Of a DNA stretch of 64,000 nt, positions 32,592-43,664 are shown one piece after another. Positions within the stretch are counted from its first letter, which is position 1, and each line of letters opens with the position of its first letter. Origin of the DNA: Microvelia longipes (lineage: Eukaryota; Arthropoda; Insecta; Hemiptera; Veliidae). A program made the translations under genes and the position numbers. The notes under the pieces were generated by a model, which had not been told where the DNA came from, did no database searches, and was given only the letters and a program-made list of their open reading frames with translations. The stretch lies in the NCBI GenBank assembly GCA_018340805.1, contig JACMZG010001913.1:10361590-10425589 (forward strand), read 5' to 3'.

Positions 32592-33590
32592 ATGGACAAA
32601 CTTGCCCCTCCGTCAGTGACTAACAAAATTCCACCTTATATCCCAAACAACGATAATCACATACTAACCAATACTTTTACTATAACTGAATTAAATGCTG
32701 CTATAAAACACAGCAATACTGCTCCTGGTTTTGACAATATACACTATGACATGATTCATCACTTACCAACGATATCAAAACAAACTCTCTTAAAATATTC
32801 AATAATATTTGGACTTCTCAACAAATCCCTGACTCATGGCGTACTTACATAATACTACCGATAAAAAAACCGGGTAAAACTATTGACATAGCATCAAATT
32901 ATAGACCAATATCTTTATCATCATGCATGCTCAAAACATTCGAAAGAATACTTAAAAATAGATTAGAATGGTGGTTGGAATCTAATGACAAACTAGCTTT
33001 TTCACAAAAGGGTTTTAGAAAAAATAAATCAACGTTAGAAAGCCAAACACAATTAACCAATGACATACATAGTGCATTTACTCAACAAAAATCAGTATTA
33101 TCTCTTTTACTAGACATTACAGGAGCTTATGATAACGTAGATTTAACTGTACTTTACCACAAACTGTTACGATTAGATATACCACAACAAACAGCAAGTT
33201 TTGTAATTAATTAATTACCGACAGAATCCTTATTTTTCGAGTTAATGGACAAACTATTGGACGTAGAACAACAAGACGAGGTGTCCCTCAAGGGGCCATC
33301 TTAAGCCCACTTTTATACATAATACATACTTCTGACCTGGAAGAAATTATCACCCTTCCCGTAAAAATACTTCAATTTGCTGACGATATACTTATATACA
33401 CCATAAACAAAAAAATAAATGACATGATTACTGACCTAACTAACTCACTTAGACAAATACAAGAATGGACAAGACTCACTGGATTAGAACTGTCCCAAGA
33501 CAAATCTGAATGTTGCATCTTTACAAGACGCAACAATGTCCTTTTAGATGATGAAATTAATTTTGGCAAATAAGAATAAAAAGAAAAAGA
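32592..33590 (+). pseudogene. LINE ORF2, reverse transcriptase domain
   Basis: Pieces at 32592-32852 and 32927-33214, then another frame to about 33570. Motifs: NTAPGFDNIHYDMI, NYRPISLSSCMLKTFERIL, QKGFRKNKSTLES, LDITGAYDNVD (palm Asp), RRGVPQGAILSPLLY and FADD at 33376-33387 (catalytic pair). Frame changes are near 32850 and 33210. No in-frame stop disrupts a motif. Confidence 0.92.
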
Positions 33591-35116
33591 ACCGTTAGAT
33601 TTTTAGGACTCTTTATAGACCAAAAACTGACTTGGAAAGACCATATACATACGATAATTTTAAAATGTGAAAAATACCTTAACATCATGAAAATGGTCAG
33701 TAATAAAGCATGGGGATGTGACCCAAAAACACTAATAACATTTTATAGAGCAACAATAAGGGCATGCATAGACTTTGCCTCACCCATTTACGGCAATGCC
33801 AGACATTACTTACTTTTAAAACTAGACCGTTTGCAATACAGAGCTTTAAGAATAAGCATGGGTTATCTCAAATCTACACCAATAACAATAATACATACTG
33901 AATGCTCAGAACCTCCACTTGACATACGAAGACAATATTTAAGTGACAAACACATTATAAAATTATACTCTCAACAATCCCCTTTATTGACAACTATTGA
34001 CAAATTGACCAATAAAATAAATAATAATCATCGATATTGGCGACATAAATCTCCCCAATACTTATAAATAGCTACCAAATTCCTACAACCTTACCTCAAC
34101 CAAAGTATATACCAAAATAAATTACTTCCAATCCATCAAACTTCTTTTGAACACATCCACCAAACAATTTCTATAAACATACCAAAAGTTTCTTATCCTT
34201 ACAACAACGTAACTTTTCAAGATCAACTATACAACCTACATCCACAACCACTTACGTAATTTTCACTGACGGATCAAAACAACAAGATAAAACTGGTTAC
34301 TCATATTACGATTTACAACTGAAAATTGGTCAAAGTTTTTCATGCCCGCAGTACACTAACATATTCACATTAGAAAGCTTAGCAATCTTGCAAACACTCA
34401 CATACATAAAATCATTACAAAATAATCAAAACAAATACACTATTGCTTGCGACAATCAAGGTATCCTTAAAAAACTATCCAACATAACACTATTTAACAA
34501 AATAGATCACATATGCATGCATATCCTGCAAGAAATAAGCGAATTAACAAGAATGAAGAAGGAAATTGATTTTATATGGGTGAAAGCACATTCAGGAATT
34601 CAAGGAAACGAAGAAGCTGATCATCTTGCGAAAAATCCAGCAACACCATCAGAATATAAATTACCAGCAAGAGATATAATATCAATATCAAAAAAGAAAA
34701 TGTTAGAAGACTTCAATATCAAACTCCACGAAGAACCTGAAAAAGGTAAAACTTTCAAAGAAATCATCAAGAAAGTTCCTGCCAAACCATGGTTCTGGAA
34801 ATCAAGATTAACAAGAGGAGATATCGTAAAAATTAACCGATTAAGAAGTCAACATGGGAGATGCATACAATATCATTACAAGATAGGATTAAGCGACTCC
34901 CCAGTATGCCACACCTGCCCCACAATAGACGAGACCGTAGAACATATTCTACTAGACTGTCCCAAATACAAGACAGAACGATCAAAATTATATCAGAAAG
35001 TCAAAATTCAAGACATCCAAGACAAGACTGAAAAAATCAAGACTCTACTCTTCTCAAAATTAAAAAATATAATAAATACACTTCAATTCGTAAATAAAAT
35101 AAACTATTCCCCTTAG
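33591..35116 (+). pseudogene. LINE ORF2, thumb, RNase H and C-terminal knuckle
   Basis: 33687-34067 holds the thumb/connection (RACIDFASPIYGNA, LDRLQYRALRISMG). RNase H runs from about 34250: FTDGSKQQ (Asp near 34268), FTLESLAILQ (Glu), CDNQGILK (Asp), and KAHSGIQGNEEADHLAK (His and final Asp) inside the open piece 34388-35116. The end has CHTCPTIDETVEHILLDCPKY, the CCHC motif common at the end of I-type ORF2. The stop is at 35114-35116. Confidence 0.92.
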
Positions 35117-35402
35117 CCTCAAAAAATCTAGAAAACGAACCCTAACAACTAAACCCCCAAACGAAAAAAAAATAAATAAAAATAAAAATAATATAACCTT
35201 TACACCCAGGACCCGCGTGTCCGATCAACCTAATTGAGGTTTTCTGTGGTTTCCCTCAATTTTACAGGCAAATGCCAGGTTGATTCATCAAAAGTCAGTC
35301 CACAGACTGCATAGGAAACCCTCTTTGACACTCCTGCAAAATCCCTTTACAATACAAACCTATTCAAAACACCATCAAAAATATCATTCTTGCAAATCCT
35401 CC

Positions 35403-35433
<31 letters not shown>

Positions 35434-35650
35434 AAATACCCAAACCCAAAAATTGGAAATTATCCTTAACCCAAACAAACCCCCTCACACCCCAAAAAAT
35501 AACCAAATTTAATACCAAAATTAATGAATAAAATAAAAATAAAGAGGCACAAATCACCCCAAACCAATAAATCAAATATGGCTCCGGTTAACACAAAATA
35601 AATATTGTATACTTTTGCCAATAAAGAACTTGTTTAAAAAAAAAAAAAAA
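35117..35650 (+). other. LINE 3' UTR with two poly-A tracts
   Basis: 35236-35284 carries GGTTTTCTGTGGTTTCCC and GGCAAATGCCAGGTTGAT, shared with the SINE at 4106-4155. A 28-base A run is at 35403-35430. A further 205 bp follows, ending in AATAAA at 35620-35625 and a terminal A15 at 35636-35650. Confidence 0.85.
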
Positions 35651-35995
35651 TTTCTTGAAAATCCGAAGTACGAGTACTGAAAAAAGGTATAAAACTGTGG
35701 ATGGAACTGATTCACTATGTGGAGAGTCAGAGAGTACAGGATGCCATTGCGTTCTCATATTGAACGAGGTCGATACTGGAGGCCACACGCATAGCTTAAT
35801 ATGTATGAACCTGGACTCCGAGGGGAAGGCTATCGTCCTTGTCAGGAGGTGTCCAAGGTCACAGTCCTGTACCGGCTCCAGAGAGAGTCCTGGGGAAAGG
35901 ACTTTCTTTGCAATTCTCTACTCAGATACATCAGGTTCTAACATCCTGCATCTCGATCCATGACCTGCATCCTATTTGAATTCACTTATACAAAT
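35651..35995. other. GC-richer unassigned segment with a 102-codon frame
   Basis: The plus-strand frame 35655-35963 (SESTGCHCVLILNEVDTGGH..., LVRRCPRSQSCTGSRESPG) has a composition unlike its AT-rich neighbours. No domain recognised and no splice context seen. It might be a host exon remnant or the end of another retroposon. It starts within the LINE's right target duplication, so the ATG context is partly from the insertion. Confidence 0.3.
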
Positions 35996-36009
35996 ATATA
36001 TACTTGATA

Positions 36010-36147
36010 TTTTTTTTTACTTTTCTTACCTACTGCTAGCGGTATTTAGGAAAAGTTTTTTATGTTTGGTTCTCTGAGTCCAATGAAACCGGAGTTGAGC
36101 ACGTAAATGGAACTTGGAGCCAGAACTCTCATATAATTTAAAACACA
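36010..36147 (+). repeat. Decayed HEAD module
   Basis: TACTTTTCTTACC..GCGGTATTTAGGAAAAG and CTGAGTCCAATGAAACCGGAG match the head hairpin and following block with divergence. Confidence 0.55.
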
Positions 36148-36149
36148 TA

Positions 36150-36441
36150 CAGGGTGTCCCCGGATGGACTTAACAATACGTGTAAATGACAAAATATTTC
36201 ATTTTTTGAAAAAGTAATTCTTGATAAAAGCTCCAGCATGTTTCCAATTAAGTCAAATAGTCAAAATCAAGTCTACTTAACTCTTCGTTCATTTTTCAAA
36301 AATTGCAGTTTTTGAGTCTACCGTGAAAAAAACGATTAATCTTAGTGTGATAACGTAGAGCTTTTAACAAGATTTTTTTTTCAAAAATCAAATATTTTGT
36401 CATTCACACGTATCGTTAAGACCATCCGGTGGACAAGCCTG
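36150..36441. mobile_element. Mariner-like MITE, 292 bp
   Basis: The long terminal inverted repeats start CAGGGTGTCCCCGGATGG at the left and end CCATCCGGTGGACAAGCCTG at the right. They continue inward through AATACGTGTAAATGACAAAA and its complement, over 50 bp in all. TA flanks both ends (36148-36149, 36442-36443), the Tc1/mariner target duplication. There is no transposase, so it is non-autonomous. Confidence 0.85.
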
Positions 36442-36489
36442 TATATACAAGCACATATGGAACTCAAAACCAGCTTTGAATCTCTGTTC

Positions 36490-36900
36490 TGCCGAACATA
36501 TTTTTTTCTCTCATTACCGTGGGTATATAAGAAGAGGATGTGTTTCCTCAATGCAGCTTTAAATTACCGTTTCTCTCGATTCTATACATACGCGGAAACT
36601 TAACGTGTCTTAAGTTATTTCGCTGTAAGAAATAGGTACTGGAAAACCCTAATTGTTAGAAATATAATATAATTTTTCTGCTTGATTTTTCCTACCTTAA
36701 GTTTATAAAAAATGATAGTGTTAACACAAAGAATCTAAAACTGATACGTGACATACATTATCCGTTTCAGATATTTTTAATAGCTCCATTGTGGGATTTT
36801 TACCTAGTTGTGGTTGTATGTCTGTGTTTACGTGGTTGTGTGTATGTGTTTATAGTAGCTTTTAGTGTGTTTATAGTACAATTCTAGCCGTCATTGATAA
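36490..36900 (+). repeat. Decayed HEAD-body modules
   Basis: Head-like pieces at 36510-36545 (CTCTCATTACCGTGGGTATATAAG) and 36685-36730, then the body block TATCCGTTTCAGATATTTTTAATAG, GTTGTATGTCTGTGTT. There is no 5S core. Confidence 0.5.
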
Positions 36901-37494
36901 GTCATTAAAATGATTAAAATATTTATCAAACACAGAATAATAATCGGATCTTCGGTTGCTGATTCTTCAATTGTGTAACGTTCAAGATAACCGTGTAAGC
37001 TTTGTTCCACGATTGTCTGCTTGTTTTATCGAATTTTCATCAGAAATGATGCTTATTTTATTCTGAAAATACACCCACACATGCAAGTTTCGAAACTGGT
37101 CTTAAACGTGATGATAAACCGAGCATATAAGGTCGCATAGAACTTAAAATAAAATTGAATGTTGTTTTTATTACGTTTACTTTACTCGCCTTGCACATTG
37201 GAAGTTTAGGAAAATTGGAATGCTTTGGTAACAGATGCGACCATCTGCCGTGTTCCATAGCATACTCCGTTCGATATTGTAAAAAAAACAACTTATCGCA
37301 AATTGAATAAAAATTTTGTAAACGTTGAAGTTGAATTTATACTTTGTATAAATAGAAGCTAATGCATAAAATGCATTTTTTATGGCGTGTATAAACTAAA
37401 CTCTTCACAGACTTAATTTTGTTACTACAATTTACGTTTCGAAGAAAGGAAGTAGACTTTTCTTTAGAAAATTTTCTTTGAAAAAAATTTGGCT
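36901..37494. other. Gene-free stretch
   Basis: The minus-strand 77-codon frame 37058-37291 has no domain. Nothing else recognised. Confidence 0.35.
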
Positions 37495-37592
37495 AGTCTG
37501 GGGGGTAGGCGCACGGGAAGTGGGTCTAAAATCCGTTTTAGAGGTCCCCTACGAATAAAAAGAAATCCGTTTTCGGAAATTTTGTATACATT

Positions 37593-37628
<36 letters not shown>

Positions 37629-37940
37629 ATATATATATATCTGTGTGTATTGAAGTATTTTTTGCGGATCTTTGTAAACCCACTCTCACTCAAACGGATT
37701 AATATTTCTAAATCTAACTTGGTACAAAAATCAACCTTAGGAAGGACACGAACCCTATTTAAAACCTGGTTGTTGTGACGTCATTAACCCGGTTTGCTGA
37801 GTCAGTAAGTTTTCAAAAAGTCTTATATGTATTTTGGGGTGCTGATTCACAAACTGGTCTGGTGTGATACTACTATTTTAAAGTTGACCGAAATGTGAAA
37901 AAAACGAAAAACTAACGCGTTAATAGGAAACAATAAATAA
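37495..37940 (+). repeat. Family Z repeat with internal (TA)n (37592-37640)
   Basis: GGTCTAAAATCCGTTTTAGAGG, then (TA)n, then ACGGATTAATATTTCTAAATC, GGAAGGACACGAACCCTATT and TTAACCCGGTTTGCTGAGTC. Same block order as 54787-55200 except for the TA expansion. Confidence 0.75.
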
Positions 37941-38018
37941 AGTTGGCGTTGTTGCTGTTTATATCCATTAACAGAAATCTAGATTAACTAATAACTTCAG
38001 TAAGAGCAGTGGAATTTT

Positions 38019-38452
38019 CTACAATAATAACAACACCAACAACGTCTTTCCACTAAATTTAAACTTTATTTCGCAGAGTCGGCTTTCAGCAATAATGCCA
38101 TCTACAGTACCGTGGTGAGATGTTGAGTCTTTCAATTCATGAATTTGTCAAATTCCATGAATTAAAAGGCTCAGCATCTCACCACGGCACTGTAGATGTT
38201 AAAAGACTTACCATCTCACCACGGCAATGTAGATGTTGAAAGACTCAACATCTCAACACGGCACTGTAGATGTTCATCTCACCACGGCACTGTAGATGTT
38301 AAAAGACTCAACATCTCACCACGGCAATGTAGATGTTAAAAGACTCAACATCTCACCACGGCACTGTAGATGGCATTATTGCCAAAAGCCAGCTCTGCTT
38401 AATAAAGTTTAAAATTAGTAGAAAGACGTTGTTGGTGTTGATATTATTCTAG
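38019..38452. mobile_element. Foldback element with one-sided 37-bp repeat expansion
   Basis: The outer arms (~120 bp) pair: AACACCAACAACGTCTTTCC, TTTAAACTTTATT, CAGCAATAATGCCATCTACAG at the left and complements at the right. Next to the arms lies the unit CTCACCACGGCACTGTAGATG + TTAAAAGACTCAACAT (37 bp). It is present once inverted at the left and about six times in tandem at the right (38165-38370). No protein. Confidence 0.88.
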
Positions 38453-38565
38453 ATTAAATAGCTTTTGCAACCAAATAACCCTAATTAACCTGGTAATGTA
38501 ACCAGAGAACACTTAATTTACAAAAAAAAACCTTTTTTTTTCTTGCTGATTAATCCTAAGTTTTG
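38453..38565. other. Gene-free spacer
   Basis: Nothing recognised. Confidence 0.4.
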
Positions 38566-38794
38566 ACGTATATTTAATAACCTAAAGTAGTAGCAGTAGC
38601 ATCACCACTTATTATTTATTTATTTTATTTTTTAAAGAAAATGCGCTAAAACACAGCATTAACTGAGCTTAAAGTAAGTGCAAAAAATGATATGCCGTAT
38701 AATCTATAATTTATAGAATATATATGCGCATTTTCTTTAAAAAGTTCAACAAAAATTACAAGTTGTGGCGCTACTGCTCAGGATATTAAATATA
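38566..38794. mobile_element. Family W inverted-repeat element with nested hairpin
   Basis: Ends: TATATTTAATAACCTAAAG..AGCAGTAGC at the left, GCGCTACTGCTCAGGATATT at the right, matching the element at 61152-61355. Inside is a second inverted pair, TTTTTAAAGAAAATGCGC (38629-38646) and GCGCATTTTCTTTAAAAA (38726-38743), absent from the 61-kb copy. Confidence 0.7.
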
Positions 38795-38917
38795 AATTGA
38801 AAACTAAGCAAAAATAGTTTGAAGAAAAATAGCAAAAAAAGCAAGAAGCGCTTTTCAAAGAAAATTCGCTTGGCTTGCAGACTCCGCAAGCCGAGATTGA
38901 TTCTTTTTTTTACTCTA
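38795..38917. other. Spacer with GC-rich hairpin
   Basis: AAAATTCGCTTGGCTTGC AGACTCC GCAAGCC at 38869-38902 gives a 7-bp stem. Similar AAAATTCG(C/T) ends occur near 21355, 45740 and 55695. Confidence 0.4.
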
Positions 38918-39140
38918 TTTTAGGAGAGTACTCTTTTAATTTAGAACTCTGTATAGAGTACTTTTTAGAGCAGTATTTTTTTTAAAGAAGTAGTATTAAA
39001 CAATACTACTCTAAAAAATACTACTCTAAAAAAATACTACTCTAAAAAAATACTACTCTAAAAAAATACTACTCTAAAAAAATATTACTCTAAAAAGTAT
39101 TCTATACAGAGTTCTAAATTAAAAGAGTACTCTCCTAAAA
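38918..39140. mobile_element. Foldback element, 223 bp, with 17-bp internal repeats
   Basis: The arms are about 65 bp: TTTTAGGAGAGTACTCTTTT at the left and AAAAGAGTACTCTCCTAAAA at the right, continuing through TTAGAACTCTGTATAGAGTA. The centre has about six copies of AATACTACTCTAAAAAA. Confidence 0.85.
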
Positions 39141-39699
39141 ATGAGTACTATTAAAAAGTATTCTGTGGAGAGACTTTTCGTCGTTTATTTTTGATGACCT
39201 CTCCACTAGTGATGTTAGTTTTACTAGCATTTATGATGGTCTTCAATATATATTAAGACTCATGTTTAATATTTATATAAAATCTGAGAACATAGCACCG
39301 GCTTGAAACTTGTGAACGGCAAGTGATATGGATATATTTAACATGCATGCTTTGTTGTTTAAAATTTAATAATAGGTTGAATGATTAGACAATGTAACTA
39401 AACAATGTGATGACCACAAGGTTGTCTTAGTCAAAGCATTGCGAGAACAATATCAAACCACCATGGGACTGCTTCCGTCCAGCAAATGTATTACTGCGGA
39501 ACTTTAGAATCTTTACACTTGATCTATCGCCTATCCTTAAGTACTATCACTAAAGATTAAAAATGAATTGGAATCTACGGAGAGTGATAAAACGTAGGCT
39601 TTGATCCATAGATTTGTAACTGGGCGTGGAGGGTGTTTTGTCTTATTAGTTCCTATCAAGATGATGATATATGTTTCCTAAGTGGCCAAAATAGTATAA
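39141..39699. other. Gene-free stretch
   Basis: Nothing recognised. Confidence 0.4.
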
Positions 39700-39975
39700 A
39701 AAGTTTTGTACAAAGCTTAAGTCTTGTGCAAAACTTAAGTCTTGTTTGTGCAAAATGCTTTGTACAAAACTTAAGTCTTGTTTGTGCAAAATGCTTTGTT
39801 CAAAACTTAAGTCTTGTGCAAAATGTTTTGTACAAAACTTAAGGCTTGTTTGTGCAAAATGCTTTGTACAAAGCTTAAGTCTTGTGCAAAATGCTTTGTA
39901 CAAAACTTAAGTCTTGTGCAAAATTCTTTGTACATAACTTAAGTCTTGTACTTAAGACTTAAGTTTTGTACAAAA
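39700..39975. repeat. Minisatellite of 22-36-bp units
   Basis: Repeated AACTTAAGTCTTGT, TTGTGCAAAATGCTTTGTAC, with and without the TTTGTGC insert. It ends in an inverted copy (CTTAAGTCTTGTACTTAAGAC, TTAAGTTTTGTACAAAA). Frames on both strands are artefacts. Confidence 0.9.
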
Positions 39976-40440
39976 ATCAATCTTGTTAATTTACTGAACC
40001 CCATGTTTTTGTATAATTTTAATATTATAGAGTTTATAACCCTCTTTACTGAACTATATGTGACGTCAATAACCCACGATAATGACCCCTAAGCATTTCA
40101 AAAAATCACTGATTTCAAAAAGTGTTTAGACCAAGCTGATAGTTTTCACACACGTACTGCCCAGTATGGTTAATAAAAGTACGAAGTTACATATTAGCAT
40201 CAGCATTATTTACGGTTTTATTGATTGACATATATAATATGATGTAAACATGTTTTTTTCTCTAATACATTTTAAAATTCGCTTATATCGTGGCAGTATG
40301 CTACAATATAAGCATTAAGCATAGATATGACTGATAAGATATAAACTAGTAATATGACTAGGACAATCAACATGTGGCCGCGAAGCATCCACAGCGCGCG
40401 TAGCGGTCTAGATGCCGAAGTGCTCTTGTTTTTTAAATCA
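39976..40440 (+). repeat. Family X repeat
   Basis: GTGACGTCAATAACCCACG, AAAATTCGCTTATATCGTGG, CAGTATGCTAC and the end GTGGCCGCGAAGC (40375-40387). The block order matches 19560-19920. Confidence 0.7.
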
Positions 40441-40979
40441 ATTGAATATTTTATATATGAATTCTTTTAGTATAGTGCGCGGATGAGCAGTAGCCTTATA
40501 CTTGACTTGGGTGTATTGTACTCAGTCTATTGTTACAGGGAGGGGGGTTTCTACCTGAAAAATAGTGGGGAGGGTTTTAAAACGTACCGAGTACAAGTAG
40601 AAGCTTTTTAGCTTGTTTTTGTTATTTTTCAACAAAAGACAAGAGACGCAACAATAGACTAGGGAACTCGTTCTATTCCCCGCTTAAACAGAGAAACAAT
40701 ACGCAATGACATTATTTAATAGAAAAAGAGACATAAAAATTATTCTAAAACTGTATAAAATATTAAGTTAAAAATGTAACCGCTGTTTTATAATCTAAAA
40801 ATAACATATTATATCATGATAATAATTTATTTATTTTTTCTTACCTTAGCTATTGAAAGAAAGATAGAAAGAAAATTACTTTATCTACATAGCTGAGTGA
40901 AAAAAAATATTAACAAACTCATGAGCCTATTCCAGGGTCCGTGGACCTTAGCTATTTATTCATTCATTGAGGAACACGA
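40441..40979. other. Gene-free stretch
   Basis: Contains GGGAGGGGGGTTTC near 40540. Nothing else recognised. Confidence 0.4.
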
Positions 40980-41057
40980 ATACCTAGAGTTCGAGGGTTC
41001 AAACTCTTGGTCGAACGGCGAGCGCTGTACCTCTGAGCTACCGGACTCTGTTTGGAA
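40980..41057 (-). repeat. tRNA-like SINE head, minus strand
   Basis: On the minus strand: GAGTCCGGTAGCTCAGAGG, TACAGCGCTCGCCGTTCGACC and GAGTTTGAACCCTCG. This is the same head as 3963-4030, but the B box is disrupted here. Pseudogene-like. Confidence 0.65.
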
Positions 41058-42459
41058 GTATTCTCATTAGAAAAAATATAACAGTCATTGCTTTTATCAC
41101 ATTTCTTCCTTTCAGCCCTTACAGATCCTAAGTTTTGAGTGATGTTTTAGATCAACTGCAATATAGTCCCTATTTAGCCGCAAAATTGTCAAAATTAACT
41201 CTCACAAGAACTATAAAAAATCAATTTTAAAACCGGCGGACGTAAAAAACATAGTTTTCCGTCAGGCGAAACATTTGTGTCCAAAAGGCAAAAATAAAAA
41301 TCCACTCGAATTTTTGTGAAATCAAACATTCATTTGACTTGTAACAAATGTTAGGAACATAAGACGAAACCAAGTGATAATAAGGCAAAATTCACTCAGC
41401 ATTGATTTTGTGTTGTAACTGGTACCGATTTGGCGCCTCATAAACATAATTTTACGTGGTAATAAGATACGTATTTCGAAAATCAATTGATATATCTGAA
41501 AAAGGCTAGTTCACAGCACGAAGATTCGATACTAACTAAACTCTCGGAAGAGGGGTATCCAAGATACACCAAGCATACATAATAAAAACATAAGAAATCA
41601 TAAATTCACACATCTAAAGGGGCAAAGATGATCAAACAACAAAGGCTTCAATAAATTTTGCTTAAACAAATTTCTTCAGCTGTACAGTTATAATTATCCC
41701 CCAAATTGCATTATCTACCATATTATTACAAATAAGAAGCGATCTTAACTGGGAATTAAAGGTATTATTCAAGCAGTTTGTTATTTGATGGAGTGTAAAC
41801 AAGGTTTAATTCTGTCGATTTTCATCGAGTTTTAGTTCTCTATAATCGATAAGATTTATATTTTGTGGACGTATTTCTGTTGAATTCTCTGCTCTGGTCA
41901 GGTTTCTGGTATTTTCCAACATACCCCCTACCTTGAATCCTTCTGAAATATTACTGAAGGCTTTTTCGGATTTACTGACCTAAAATTCATATGGTGTACA
42001 TCCCTTTTCACATCCTTGTTGACCCCTATTGTTGTGGCTTATAGGGTGGCTTTTTTGCTCGGTATGAGTCGTATTTTCAGTCGAGATACGTGTTCCTCAT
42101 TCCCGACATGTGGTATCTGTCGGTGATGTCAATAAATCTTTTGTAAGCACTTTTTTTCGTCCCTCTTGACTCGTGTTTTTTTGTCGTTTTTTACTTCCTT
42201 ATCTCTCGTGAAATTCAAAATAATGTTTGAATCAACTTTGATTATGGGTTTCTATTCCTCTAATAGAATTTTATTATGTATCTGGATAAAATAAATTGTT
42301 AAATGAATACATTATTAATAATTATACTATTCTTCTACTACTGCTCTTTTTATCCGGTCCGAAAGACCAAAATTGGACTTATTTAATTTCTTTTTACCAA
42401 ATTTAAAAATTTAATTTATTTATTTAGCCAATGTTGTGGCAATCTTCAAAGCCCTAACT
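41058..42459. other. Gene-free stretch
   Basis: 1.4 kb with no coding signal and no repeat I recognise. It may be the most unique sequence in the window. Confidence 0.35.
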
Positions 42460-42835
42460 TCGCTTAAAACTACCTGCACATAGTAGCATCCAGTGTATTT
42501 ATGCTCGAGAGTTGAACCTTTGTACAAAATTCAGTCTATAGGTGTAGTTGTGCTATCCGGAAAATATTTTTTATGACGTCATTAACCTGCAATAATGAAT
42601 CAGCAAAAATTTTGAAAAATTGGATTGAGATTAGGCTTGCATGTAGCCATTTATAACGCTGGGAATGAAATATTTACTTACTAAGAACGCGCGAAGCAAG
42701 TCCGAAGAGGCGTTCCTGTATAAATGTAACGACTTGTTTTTTCTGAGGACGAGCGAAGCTAGTCCGAAGTGGGAAGGATGAACGTAGCGAATCCGATGTG
42801 ACGAGGAAAAGTTCCAAGGTACCCTGTACCCGTTT
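42460..42835 (+). repeat. HEAD-5S-TAIL copy lacking most of the 5S core
   Basis: Body (AGTGTATTTATGCTCGAGAG, AATCAGTCTATAGGTGTAG-like, ATGACGTCATTAACCTGC) passes directly into the 3' edge of the core (ACGCTGGGAATGAAA). The tail follows with GCGAAGC at 42691 and 42753, GAACGTAGCGAATCCG and AAGGTACCCTGTACCCG. An internal deletion removed the 5S promoter part. Confidence 0.75.
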
Positions 42836-43029
42836 TTTTCAATTTTACTTTTTTAAGTAGTTTCTAATAGTTTTATGTAAAGAGAGTTAGGGTTCTGAAG
42901 ACGGCCATAACGTTAACTCAGTTTAAAAAGCAAAATTAGTTTTGTAACTTATAAAATTAAATATTATTTGATACTTCCGAGTTTTGACACTTCAAAAATT
43001 TTATGTTTTTATTAATTTATTTTACAGTT
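42836..43029. other. Gene-free spacer
   Basis: Nothing recognised. Confidence 0.35.
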
Positions 43030-43235
43030 TTGACACATTTGAATAGTTGTCACAACATCTGGTTAATACTTCACATTATATTCTTTGTGCACCCTGATGA
43101 GTTAGACGCAACAAATCAAAGTGGGAAATGACATTATGTTGGGTCATCAATGATGTCGAATGATAAAACAGTTCCCAGATGTAGCATTGCTTTTTGCTTG
43201 TTACATTTCCTTGGTGTGTCTTGCAATATTATGTT
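43030..43235 (+). repeat. Family V repeat
   Basis: ACTTCACATTATATTCTTTG, CCCTGATGAGTTAGACGC, GACATTATGTTGGGTCATC, CAGTTCCCAGATGTAGCATTG and TTTGCTTGTTACATTTCC, in the order seen at 57890-58080. Confidence 0.75.
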
Positions 43236-43664
43236 GTATGAAATCAAAGCCTGCTTCAAAAAAGTTATTTCTTGTTAATATTTCATGTGTTTAGTTTATA
43301 TTTCATATTCTTAATTCTAATCTACCTTTAATCAAATTGTTTATTATCCTCAAGAAGTTAAAAATTTGGAAGGTGATTCAATCCGATGTAAACAAACCCA
43401 AACGCAATCTGAGGTTATAACCAGGGGGGGGGGGTTAACTTAAATTAGGAAAAGTTTGGATTCGATTTTCGCAAGCTACTAAAAATAGCGCTGCGGCGGA
43501 CCGGTGCGGACAACTCATGAAGTAACCCCAATAGCTTGCCAAAAATGACTGATTATATTTTTATATTTAAATTTATGAATACCATGGCAATTCTACCATG
43601 GCACTATGTCAAATACATTTATTGTAGACAATAATCAATAAAGTTAAAAAAAAAAAAAAAAAAA
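43236..43664 (+). repeat. Retroposed sequence with poly-A
   Basis: 43470-43664 is moderately GC-rich, has duplicated TACCATGGCA, and ends with AATAAAG followed by about 20 A's (43645-43664). It looks like the 3' end of a retroposed transcript. Source unknown. An 11-base G run lies near 43424. Confidence 0.5.

Larger units (their letters stand above)
29880..35650 (+). mobile_element. Full-length I-superfamily LINE (5.77 kb)
   Basis: In order: 5' terminal hairpin, ORF1 with zinc knuckles, ORF2 with endonuclease, reverse transcriptase and RNase H, 3' UTR, poly-A, and target duplication on both sides. An RNase H domain in ORF2 together with a knuckle ORF1 is characteristic of the I superfamily. 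The coding strand is strongly A-rich. The ORFs change frame several times by small indels, but all domains are present. Insertion was recent enough for the target duplication to be exact. Confidence 0.94.

Noticed and set aside
39633..39903. Frames on both strands with repeated Leu-Ser-Leu-Val pattern
   Set aside because: Translation of the 39700-39975 minisatellite.
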